A stretch of 12,107 nt of DNA. Source: an uncultured Fibrobacterota bacterium. GTDB taxonomy: Bacteria > Fibrobacterota > Chitinivibrionia > Chitinivibrionales > Chitinispirillaceae. Below the pieces are notes generated by a model. That model ran no database searches, was not told where the DNA came from, and saw only the letters and a list, made by a program, of their open reading frames with translations. The stretch spans positions 1-12,107 of the forward strand of contig CAISVC010000692.1 in assembly GCA_903888815.1 (NCBI GenBank), written 5' to 3'. Position 1 is the stretch's first letter, and the number at the start of each line of letters is the position of its first letter. The position numbers and the translations under genes were made by a program. This document shows positions 6,081-12,045 of the stretch, one piece after another.

Positions 6081-6109
6081 AATATAATCCCGTTTGTTTA
6101 GATTTTCAA
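6081..6109 (-). promoter_or_regulatory. Promoter of the GH43 gene
   Basis: On the minus strand TTGAAA (6104-6109) and TATATT (6081-6086) are separated by 17 bases. This gives a 5' leader of about 100 bases before the GH43 ATG and its AGGAGG ribosome site. The same -10 sequence and spacing are found in front of the 283-residue gene at 7152-7180, so both may be read by the housekeeping sigma factor. Confidence 0.5.
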
Positions 6110-6160
6110 TATTCTTTTTAAAGAGCGCTCGCCGCATTTTATGGGGTAATACGGCCAATT

Positions 6161-6244
6161 AGGGGTTTCCCGCAAGGGCAGATCGGTTTGCCGGCATCCC
6201 CTATTTCAGAAGGTAATACAAGACGGATGGAATTTTGCAATAGG
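6161..6244 (+). repeat. Dispersed intergenic repeat, copy B
   Basis: A full-length copy of about 84 bp. CAGATCGGTTTGCCGGCATC is identical to copy C, and the following 45 bp differ from C at 6 positions. The last part (GACGGATGGAATTTT) is shared with copy A. It ends about 11 bases before the stop codon of the minus-strand 283-residue gene, so on that strand it would lie at the very start of the 3' untranslated region. Confidence 0.75.
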
Positions 6245-6255
6245 ACGGCGAAAGA

Positions 6256-7107
6256 CTACTTTGGTCGAACCACCAACAATTTTGTAAAATTATTATTCTC
6301 ACCAACGAATAATTTAATATTCCTTTTCCCATATACTTTTGCTTTTTGGATATCGGTTATCGATATTTTTCTACCAAGTAAGTCGTAGAGATTGATTTGT
6401 GCGGACGATAAATGCATGGCTACGGTTGTTTCACGCGAATGAAAAGCTCTCCCATCAGCGATAGATGAAATACCATTAAAGTTGGTTGTCCCGTTAGTCT
6501 GGAGCGACCATGTAAGAATAATCGAGTTTGTATAGTAGTGAACTGGCCACGGCGGAGGACCGTATTCATCAACACTTTCCCCTAAGACCTGCGCCAAGCG
6601 AATTAAGACATATTTCTTTTGAGCCGTCATTACAACCCACGGAAATGTCCAATTAATAAGCCTTCCTATTGCTGCGAAAGATCCGCACGCCAGAGAAGGA
6701 AGATAGCAATGGCTCGTATCACCCATATATATACAACTTCTGCCAGAATCAACTTTCCTGAAGCAACTAGTATCATTCAGGTTAAGCGGTATTGACAATA
6801 CCAGTTCGTTCATTTTTTTCTTTGAAACGAAAATTGGTTTGGCCGACCCCATTACTTCACAAGGACAATACCATGTACAGGTGCCACAATCATGCGAAAG
6901 AAAATAAAAGTCACCAGGATCGAGTAATGACGAACAGAGGTATTCACCGGAAATGCCCGTTCCTTGAGGCGGAATAAAAACTGTTCCCGAGTCGAAGTGA
7001 ATCGCCTTGTTCATCTGGATGGTAGTAGTACCTTCAATAAATCCTGCGGAAACAGAACTGACAATACTTAATGAGAGTAACAGACACCATGTCCTTTTCT
7101 GGTTCAC
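6256..7107 (-). CDS. Exported Cys-rich protein with C-terminal sorting-like tail
   Basis: This 283-residue protein starts at a GTG, chosen because AAGGAGGG lies 7 bases upstream and a signal peptide follows at once (basic NQKRT, hydrophobic WCLLLSLSIVSSVSA, cleavage near SAG). The mature N-terminal part holds a tight cysteine cluster, CGTCTWYCPCEV (about residue 74 on), and further cysteines near SCFRK, RSCIYMG, SHCYLP and LACGSF, suggesting disulphides or metal binding outside the cytoplasm. The C-terminal ~60 residues contain INLYDLLGRKISITDI and a basic end (TKLLVVRPK) like Por-type sorting tails, though the usual Gly-Ile-Tyr is replaced by RNIKLFV. No enzyme family is recognised. The gene has its own strong promoter and is not obviously in an operon with the GH43 gene, about 280 bp downstream. 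Confidence 0.72.
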   Translation of the reverse strand: MNQKRTWCLLLSLSIVSSVSAGFIEGTTTIQMNKAIHFDSGTVFIPPQGTGISGEYLCSSLLDPGDFYFLSHDCGTCTWYCPCEVMGSAKPIFVSKKKMNELVLSIPLNLNDTSCFRKVDSGRSCIYMGDTSHCYLPSLACGSFAAIGRLINWTFPWVVMTAQKKYVLIRLAQVLGESVDEYGPPPWPVHYYTNSIILTWSLQTNGTTNFNGISSIADGRAFHSRETTVAMHLSSAQINLYDLLGRKISITDIQKAKVYGKRNIKLFVGENNNFTKLLVVRPK

Positions 7108-7151
7108 AGCACCCTCCTTGCCAATTGTACATCAAGCGGATTCACATTAAG

Positions 7152-7180
7152 AATATACCCCTTCATCTCATTTTTGTCAA
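7152..7180 (-). promoter_or_regulatory. Strong promoter of the 283-residue exported protein gene
   Basis: On the minus strand a consensus TTGACA (7175-7180) and TATATT (7152-7157) stand exactly 17 bases apart. The predicted start is about 38-40 bases upstream of the GTG start codon, with AAGGAGGG between. This is the best sigma-70-like promoter in the window. Confidence 0.7.
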
Positions 7181-7505
7181 ATATAAAAATGAACGTCTTG
7201 TGGCTTCTGGGCAAGCCCGTCCTTCTATGTTATGAGGTCAAGAAAAAAATCTGGCCTCCTGGATTAATAAAATTATCCGTTCATACGATTTATATTCGTT
7301 GCCTTCGTGATTATAGTTTCGTTCAGCCTTCTATTCGTGGTCTTTTCAGCCACAGTAGACCTATTCGTATCCCTTAAAATCTTTTGCCATATATTTCCAA
7401 ACTCCTTTGATGGGGTAAATAAACACTATGCTTATATGTTACGTTATGCGGAATATTTCAGCAAGGGGAAAATTGATAAACGAAATTGATTTCGTCTGGT
7501 GGTAG
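7181..7505. other. Gene-free region with TTCGT-rich tract
   Basis: No supported gene. Short open frames here have no ribosome sites and no recognisable protein. Between about 7297 and 7373 the motif TTCGT recurs five times at irregular spacing (for example CTTCGTGATTATAGTTTCGTT and ATTCGTGGTC). This may be a worn short-repeat tract. The region lies between the divergent promoter of the 283-residue gene and repeat copy C. Confidence 0.4.
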
Positions 7506-7591
7506 TGGGGTTTTTCCGCAAGGTCAGATCGGTTTGCCGGCATCCCTTATTTCAAAAGGTATTACACGACGGATGGAATTTTTCCATAGGA
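7506..7591 (+). repeat. Dispersed intergenic repeat, copy C
   Basis: The full-length copy most like B. It keeps the small palindrome ATGGAA-TTT-TTCCAT and a possible stem CCTT/AAGG (around 7545-7559). Unlike A and B it is not next to the 3' end of a recognisable minus-strand gene. It lies ~100 bp before the D repeat and the truncated tail gene, so a neighbouring gene may have been lost here. Confidence 0.75.
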
Positions 7592-7693
7592 TGCTCCTCA
7601 ACGAGAGAGATGCAAGATTCATTAAATTTGACATAAATGAGCAGGGAACGCTATATTCCTAATCGATGCTATTTGCTGTGCAGGTGAATAACT

Positions 7694-7770
7694 GGTGAAA
7701 AGATGGGCGTTTGTAAAGAATCCTTCTTTATACACCCACCCGCTCCCGAAAAATCAAATTACCTATCAGT
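7694..7770 (+). repeat. Repeat D, copy 1
   Basis: A block of about 75 bp recurs at 10735-10839 in the same orientation with only about 3 substitutions, apart from a 30-bp insertion in the second copy. Similarity ends sharply at CCTATCAGT in both copies. Copy 1 then runs into the 3' end of a gene for a tailed exported protein. Copy 2 runs into the 3' end of an aconitase-like gene. The scattered substitutions do not favour a shared reading frame. Confidence 0.75.
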
Positions 7771-7951
7771 AGTGTATGGTATCGCGACGACGAATGCCGC
7801 AGCGCATTTCATGTACCTGATCAACGGAAAGCGTTTTAGCCTTCAGGGTATGAATGAACAGGGGAATCCAACGCCGGGCATTTACATCATGAATGGGAAT
7901 GCTCACGTGAGCGTTGGAGCGGAAAAGACGTTGCACGGTTCCAGAAAATAA
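7703..7951 (+). pseudogene. 3' remnant of an exported protein gene (sorting-like tail only)
   Basis: The open frame of 82 codons begins inside repeat D (MGVCKESFFIHPPAPEK) and continues as YLINGKRFSLQGMNEQ followed by PTPGIYIMNGNAHVSV and a basic end. The second part fits the C-terminal sorting-like tail seen in the other exported proteins of this window (Gly-Lys-Arg, then Gly-Ile-Tyr-Ile). No signal peptide or catalytic domain is attached, and stops lie upstream of repeat D in this frame. I read it as the last ~60 codons of a gene whose 5' part was replaced by or deleted at repeat D. It could in principle be a small independent protein, but there is no good ribosome site at 7703. Confidence 0.55.
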
Positions 7952-8102
7952 CTGAACGGTCGCTTTCGGATAGATTGTCATTAGGCCGTAGAACTGCAAC
8001 ATATAAATGTTTATCGAGGAAGGCGGACGGCCGCATGAAAGCAGAGCGCTCTGCTTTCAATACTTGTTTCTTGAACGATAATCTTTTCCAGGGGCAGGTC
8101 GG
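7952..8102 (+). promoter_or_regulatory. Upstream region of the GH97 gene
   Basis: This stretch should hold the GH97 promoter. A candidate TTGTCA (7975-7980) has only weak -10 partners downstream. The outstanding element is the 24-bp palindrome at 8036-8059. AGGGGCAGG just before the ATG at 8103 can serve as a ribosome site. Confidence 0.35.
8036..8059. promoter_or_regulatory. 24-bp perfect palindrome before the GH97 gene, candidate operator
   Basis: The half-site TGAAAGCAGAGC is followed immediately by its exact reverse complement GCTCTGCTTTCA, with no spacer. It ends 43 bases before the GH97 start codon. There is no loop and no T-run, so a terminator is less likely than a binding site for a dimeric regulator, for example a LacI- or GntR-type sugar-responsive repressor. 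No regulator gene is in the window. Confidence 0.55.
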
Positions 8103-10238
8103 ATGAGAACCATGAGAAATAGACGTTTATCAAATATGCGATTCACGTATCGGCATGTATGGCATATCCTGCCGGTATTCTTGCTCATCGCTGTCGCGTA
8201 TTCCTGGGCCCAGACATGGTCGGTCTCCTCGCCGAACTCGGCTCTGGTCATTGAAACAACGCAGGACACCATCGCCGCGATTGCGCCGAACCAGAGAAAC
8301 TGCTATTATCGGGCCCTTCTGAACGGCGGCACGGTACTCGACTGGTCTCCGCTTGGGGTGACGACGAGCGCTCAGAATTTCGTGACCAATCTGACGTTCG
8401 TCAGCCAGTCGCCGACAGCGGTCAACGAGACTTATTCGCTGCCGTCCGGCAAGCGAAGCTCATATACTAACAACTGCAACGAACTCACCCTGACTTTCCG
8501 AAATGCGAATAACCTCCAAGTAGCCTTCCACTTTCGCGCGTACAATGAAGCAGCGGCGTTTTGCTGTGAACTTCTCGGAACCGGCTCGACGCAGGTGACC
8601 GGAGAGGTATCGGGTTTTACCATTCCATCGGGCTCCAGCGGTTGGGGCCATTCGCCGGGCGGTGACGAAAAGACCTATGATGCGTTCAGCGTCGGCGCGG
8701 CCGCCGCGAGTTTCGGAATTCCGGTCCTGTTTAAAACAACGAATGCCTGGGCGCTTGTCACCGAAGCCGCGGTGTACGGCGATTACACAGGTGTCCACTT
8801 CGCCTCAAAAACGGCAAGCAGTAATGTGTACCAGACCACTTTCCCGACAGGTCAAGGGGCGATATCCGGCACGCTGCCGTGGAAACTCCCCTGGCGCGTC
8901 GCGATTATCGGAAGCACGCTCGGGCCGATCGTGGAATCTTCTGTTGTGGAAAACCTCAATCCTCCCTGCGCTTTGACGGACATCAGCTGGGTAAAGTCCG
9001 GGCGGAGCGCGTGGTCGTGGCTCACGCAGGAAACGGGTGACACAACCCAGCAGAAAAGATATATCGACTTTGCCAGCCAGATGGGATGGGAATACAATCT
9101 GACTGACTGGAATTTTACCAAGTCGTACGTTGCCGGAATCTGCCAGTATGCAGCGCAGAAGAATGTAGGCGATGAGTTATGGTATAATTATTCCGAAGTT
9201 ACGACACAAACCCTGCAGAACAGCATCTTCCCTCAATGCCATACATGGGGACTGAAAAGCCTCAAGATAGACTTTATTTATGATAATGGAGACGTCAATA
9301 CCAGCTACGACCAGCACATTATGAGGTGGTTCGACTCGACGGCGAACAACCTCGCGGCAAACAAGCTGATGGCCACGTTTCACGGCTGCACGGTCCCCCG
9401 CGGCCAGCGCCGGCGCTGGCCCCATCTGATGACCTGGGAGGCTGTCGAAGGATATGAATATGTCGGGCGGGGGTATCCGGGACCGAAACACAACTGCACG
9501 CTTCCCTTTACCCGCAACGTTATCGGACCCATGGACATGACGCCGGTTCTTTTTTATACAGGACAGCTTATAAATGGCAGCGGCGCCACGCGCACCTCGA
9601 CGGATGCGCACGAACTGGCGTGCTCCGTCATCATGGAATCAGGCATACAGCATTTCGCCGACAGGCCGGAAGGGTACAATCCGAGCATCGGCAAACCGTT
9701 CCTGCAGATAGTCCCAAGCGCGTGGGACGACATCCATTTTATCGACGGTTATCCCGGACAGTATGCCATCATGGCACGGCGGAAGGGTAATGACTGGTAT
9801 GTTGGCGGCATCAGCGCGCTTTCGGCCAGAACCATGAGTGTTCCGCTCTCGTTTTTAAAGGCGGGCTCCTATTCGGTGGATCTGTATAAGGACTCAACGG
9901 GTGGGACGAAATACACCATGGCAAAACAGACCGTTACCATAAACCCGTCAACCCCGCTTTCGGTCTGGGTCAAGGACAGTGGTGGATTCTGCTGCATGAT
10001 TCCCAATTCCTATGCAGTCGTTTCGACCCTGCCTGGATCCGGCAGGGCGATTGGGGCGCGGAAGCATGGCGGGATGGACCGCCTCAGCCTTTATCATCTC
10101 GTTCGGGGAGCCGCAGGCGGGGGGCGGGCGTTGCAGGGGGCGGACCGCGTAATTGACATACGCGGAAGAACCATAGCATCACGGGGTTCCGGGCGCTTGC
10201 CGCAAGGCGTATTCATCCTGCATGAACGCAATCAGTAG
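8103..10238 (+). CDS. Exported GH97 family glycosidase with C-terminal sorting-like tail
   Basis: This 711-residue protein has a long basic leader and a signal peptide (WHILPVFLLIAVAYSWAQ, cleavage near AQT). An ATG 33 bases in (Met12) is an alternative start. Residues ~38-290 form the GH97 N-terminal beta-sandwich (WSVSSPNSALVIE ... LNPPCALTDISWVKSGRSAWSWL), then the (beta/alpha)8 domain with MGWEYNLTDWNF, LKSLKIDFIYDNGD, KLMATFHGCTVPRG, HLMTWEAVEGYEY and TDAHELACSVIMESGIQ, then a C-terminal beta domain with GNDWYVGGISA. Asp390 in KIDF matches the nucleophile position of the retaining GH97 branch, and Glu446 in TWEAVEG lies at the spacing expected of the acid/base. This points to an alpha-galactosidase-like rather than SusB-like inverting enzyme. 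The tail is IDIRGRTIASRG ... PQGVFILHERNQ. Substrate specificity is inferred. Confidence 0.92.
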   Translation: MRTMRNRRLSNMRFTYRHVWHILPVFLLIAVAYSWAQTWSVSSPNSALVIETTQDTIAAIAPNQRNCYYRALLNGGTVLDWSPLGVTTSAQNFVTNLTFVSQSPTAVNETYSLPSGKRSSYTNNCNELTLTFRNANNLQVAFHFRAYNEAAAFCCELLGTGSTQVTGEVSGFTIPSGSSGWGHSPGGDEKTYDAFSVGAAAASFGIPVLFKTTNAWALVTEAAVYGDYTGVHFASKTASSNVYQTTFPTGQGAISGTLPWKLPWRVAIIGSTLGPIVESSVVENLNPPCALTDISWVKSGRSAWSWLTQETGDTTQQKRYIDFASQMGWEYNLTDWNFTKSYVAGICQYAAQKNVGDELWYNYSEVTTQTLQNSIFPQCHTWGLKSLKIDFIYDNGDVNTSYDQHIMRWFDSTANNLAANKLMATFHGCTVPRGQRRRWPHLMTWEAVEGYEYVGRGYPGPKHNCTLPFTRNVIGPMDMTPVLFYTGQLINGSGATRTSTDAHELACSVIMESGIQHFADRPEGYNPSIGKPFLQIVPSAWDDIHFIDGYPGQYAIMARRKGNDWYVGGISALSARTMSVPLSFLKAGSYSVDLYKDSTGGTKYTMAKQTVTINPSTPLSVWVKDSGGFCCMIPNSYAVVSTLPGSGRAIGARKHGGMDRLSLYHLVRGAAGGGRALQGADRVIDIRGRTIASRGSGRLPQGVFILHERNQ

Positions 10239-10247
10239 TGGATAGAA

Positions 10248-10598
10248 ATGCGTTATCATAGGGCCCAGGGCAACGTGTTTCTTCGGTGTCCGTTCAGCCT
10301 TGCCCGCATGGTTACGCTCACCAGAGACGGCAAGGTTCTCTACAGGGCCGCACACCCCAATTGCCTGCCGTTTCCGCTTTCCGGAGACACGACCCTGATG
10401 GCCGGAATCCCCCGGAATTTTGAGGTGTACGACCCGCTGGATTTTCTGGCCGAAGTCACCTGCCTGCGCCCCGCCCTCCGCCAGCCAGAACCCTGGGGCC
10501 GCCGGTTCCGGTTGGCCCGACTCTCGACTACCAGTTCTTCGACCAGAACTGCGTATGATAAATTCTTATTTTTTCAATGCTTGAACCCGAAGCCCTAA
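10248..10598 (+). pseudogene. Relic of IS91-type transposase (C-terminal region)
   Basis: The frame contains FSLARMVTLTRDGKVLYRAA followed by CLPFPLSGDTTLMAGIPRNFEVYDPLDFLAEVT, which matches the block near the C-terminus of IS91-family Y2 transposases (VLYRA ... FDPLDFLAELTQHIP). The N-terminal zinc and HUH/Y2 catalytic parts are absent. After LDFLAEVT the frame becomes unrelated (CLRPALRQPEPWGRR). A different frame ending at 10554 reads GPTLDYQFFDQNCV, which could be the displaced end of the same gene after an internal deletion. IS91 elements move by rolling-circle copying and can carry flanking DNA. This copy is inactive. It lies directly after the GH97 gene. Confidence 0.7.
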
Positions 10599-10645
10599 GA
10601 CCGGTATTTTCAGATTTGACAATTACACGCCAAAACACCTATATT

Positions 10646-10667
10646 TTTTCTTGAAGTTTTCTTGAAG
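10646..10667 (+). repeat. Tandem 11-bp duplication TTTTCTTGAAG x2
   Basis: Two exact adjacent copies of TTTTCTTGAAG lie in the gap between the IS91 relic and the palindromic elements. Origin unknown. Confidence 0.7.
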
Positions 10668-10695
10668 TAAGCCAAAGCCCTGACGGCGGAGGCGG

Positions 10696-10725
10696 CCTGC
10701 CTGCCGAAGCCTCGGCGCAGGCAGG
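10696..10725. repeat. Palindromic mini-element, copy 1
   Basis: A 30-bp element with stem arms CCTGCCT and AGGCAGG, inner arms GCCGA and TCGGC, and a 2-base bulge (GC) on one side. A second copy lies 25 bp downstream with the same 29 bases. The GC-rich hairpin structure fits REP-like or other very small dispersed palindromic elements. Confidence 0.8.
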
Positions 10726-10734
10726 GAAAAATGG

Positions 10735-10839
10735 GGAAAAGATGGGCGTCTGCCTGCCGAAGCCTCGGCGCAGGCAGGTCTGTAAAGAATCTTTCTTTAT
10801 ACACCCACCCGCTCTCGAAAAATCAAATTACCTATCAGT
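10735..10839 (+). repeat. Repeat D, copy 2, carrying an inserted palindromic element
   Basis: Matches copy 1 (7694-7770) with about 3 substitutions, but is split by the second palindromic mini-element after GATGGGCG. TCTG stands on both sides of the inserted segment, where copy 1 has a single TTTG, which looks like a short target duplication. The 3' border CCTATCAGT is followed by the aconitase-like remnant. Confidence 0.78.
10750..10778. repeat. Palindromic mini-element, copy 2 (inserted in repeat D)
   Basis: Identical over 29 bases to the copy at 10696-10725. Comparison with the uninterrupted repeat D at 7694 shows directly that this is an insertion of about 30 bp. The length is a multiple of three, so it adds ten codons rather than breaking a frame that crosses it. 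Confidence 0.82.
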
Positions 10840-10991
10840 TGCGCAAGGCAATCCAATCCGGGGCGCCGTTGGTTGTGCACAACGAAACAAATAGCAGGGA
10901 CATTCGGCTGAAGCTGGATTTATCACAGCGCGAACGGACAATTGTGCTTGCGGGCGGGCTTATTAATACCACAAAAGAGGGACAATGCTGA
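10839..10991 (+). pseudogene. 3' remnant of an aconitase-like gene
   Basis: The frame reads LRKAIQSGAPLVVHNETNSR, then LKLDLSQRERTIVLAGGLIN and a short tail to a TGA. This is the pattern at the C-terminus of aconitate hydratases (LR.AI.SG ... V.N.T ... LS.RQR.I.LAGGLLN.T). Only ~50 codons remain out of roughly 650-750. Upstream the frame continues through repeat D to 10731 without a stop, giving an 86-codon open frame, but that part is not aconitase-like. The TGA overlaps the start codon of the next gene (ATGCTGA), so the remnant may persist because it carries that gene's ribosome site. A short functional protein is unlikely. Confidence 0.6.
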
Positions 10992-11941
10992 AAACAAAAT
11001 TAGGCATTGTATTTTTTTCCTGTGCTTTTTTGTTCTTGATATTTGTTCATTGCACTGATGAGGAAATACCGGCATATTCGAGAAATGATGCTGCCTCTAA
11101 ATTGGGGATTCCTCTCACCGGCAGTTTGCAAAATCCCGCTTTTTCTCCGGACGGTAGAGCTATCGTGTTTACCCGTTTCCGGGATGGATATAACACCGGG
11201 CCGGCCGATATCTTCGTTTATCACCTGGATACCTACAGCGTGGATACGTTGGTTATGGACGGCAGTACGAACGTGAATCTTCCCGGAGCTTGCTGGAACC
11301 CGCAGAATCAAAGCATTGTTTTTTCCTCCTCGCGCGGTGACCATGACGAAATTTTTATGATTGCAGCAAATGGAAAACCGGGGGAAGAAACACGCGTAAC
11401 CTCGCGCCCGGCTTTTATGGCATACGAACCGTCTTTTTCACCGGACGGGCAATGGATTGTTTTCGAGTCGCATCCGGTGGATGTTGAAGGACAGGGAGTA
11501 ATCACAAAGTATGACATCCTTGGTGCCACTTATCTTCCCTTAACAGGCACAGCGGACGATTGCCGGCAACCGAACTGGTCTCCGGCCGGAAATCTGTTGC
11601 TTTGTCAGAAGTTTGCCGGCGGCCAGTGGGATATCTGGACAATGGCCATCGACGGCACCACCCCAGTCAGGGTAACATCGGGAGCCGGCGATAAAACAGA
11701 TGCGAGTTTTTCGGGAAACGGAACTTTGATTTATTACAGTTCTGATGCCGGATTGGAATATGCAAATATCTATAAAATCCCTGCTGGCGGCGGCACGCCA
11801 GTGCGAGTGACCGTATGTACCGGATATGATGGCGCTCCTGCCGTGTCTCCAGACGGGATGAAATTGGCGTTTGAATCTTGTCGTGGCGATCCGGATGGTT
11901 CTCCTGGTACCAGTATCTGGATTCTTGACATTTCAAATTAG
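10985..11941 (+). CDS. Exported TolB-like six-repeat beta-propeller protein
   Basis: This 318-residue protein has a signal sequence ending LFLIFVHC; Cys23 could be lipidated, although His at -1 makes the lipobox unusual. The rest is six PD40/WD40-like repeats, each with an aromatic or Asn-x-Phe/Trp-Ser-Pro-x-Gly turn: NPAFSPDGRAIVF, GACWNPQNQSIVF, YEPSFSPDGQWIVF, QPNWSPAGNLLL, DASFSGNGTLIYY and APAVSPDGMKLAF. These would close a six-bladed propeller like the C-terminal domain of TolB. Such domains mediate protein or ligand binding at the periplasmic or cell surface; no catalytic motif is seen. The start codon lies within the stop of the aconitase remnant, with AAAGAGGG as ribosome site. No sorting-like tail is present (it ends SIWILDISN), in contrast to its neighbours. 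Confidence 0.88.
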   Translation: MLKTKLGIVFFSCAFLFLIFVHCTDEEIPAYSRNDAASKLGIPLTGSLQNPAFSPDGRAIVFTRFRDGYNTGPADIFVYHLDTYSVDTLVMDGSTNVNLPGACWNPQNQSIVFSSSRGDHDEIFMIAANGKPGEETRVTSRPAFMAYEPSFSPDGQWIVFESHPVDVEGQGVITKYDILGATYLPLTGTADDCRQPNWSPAGNLLLCQKFAGGQWDIWTMAIDGTTPVRVTSGAGDKTDASFSGNGTLIYYSSDAGLEYANIYKIPAGGGTPVRVTVCTGYDGAPAVSPDGMKLAFESCRGDPDGSPGTSIWILDISN

Positions 11942-12045
11942 GCAATGGTTTGGCTATTTTAAATACCAATATAAGCCTTTCAGACTCGCAGTTATTCCGG
12001 TAAAAACCGCATGCTTTTCATCATGGAGGAAGGGGACAAGGATAC
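11942..12045 (+). other. Short intergenic region between two plus-strand genes
   Basis: The roughly 100 bp carry no gene. GGAGGAAGGGG (12024-12034) and a closer AAGGA precede the next ATG, and either can serve as ribosome site. No hairpin terminator was seen, so the two genes may be co-transcribed. Confidence 0.4.

Larger units (their letters stand above)
10599..10734 (+). other. Short-repeat region downstream of the IS91 relic
   Basis: No gene. It holds an 11-bp tandem duplication (10646-10667) and the first copy of a 30-bp palindromic element (10696-10725). If the IS91-like element had its replication origin end here, it would be expected within this stretch or the D repeat that follows. 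Confidence 0.4.

Noticed and set aside
7694..7770. Repeat D as a shared protein domain
   Set aside because: The frames used downstream differ between the two copies, and in the frame of copy 2 the first copy meets a TAG exactly at the repeat border; the conservation is at the DNA level.
8662..8976. 104-residue plus-strand frame in GH97
   Set aside because: Overlaps the GH97 domain in another frame and is Arg/Pro/Ser-rich, as expected for a shifted frame in GC-rich DNA.
9177..9611. 144-residue open frame on the minus strand
   Set aside because: It lies entirely inside the GH97 catalytic domain on the opposite strand and has no recognisable protein features; it is a shadow of the real gene.
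10610..10804. 64-residue minus-strand frame through the palindromic elements
   Set aside because: Composed of repeat and palindrome sequence, with no ribosome site and no family pattern.
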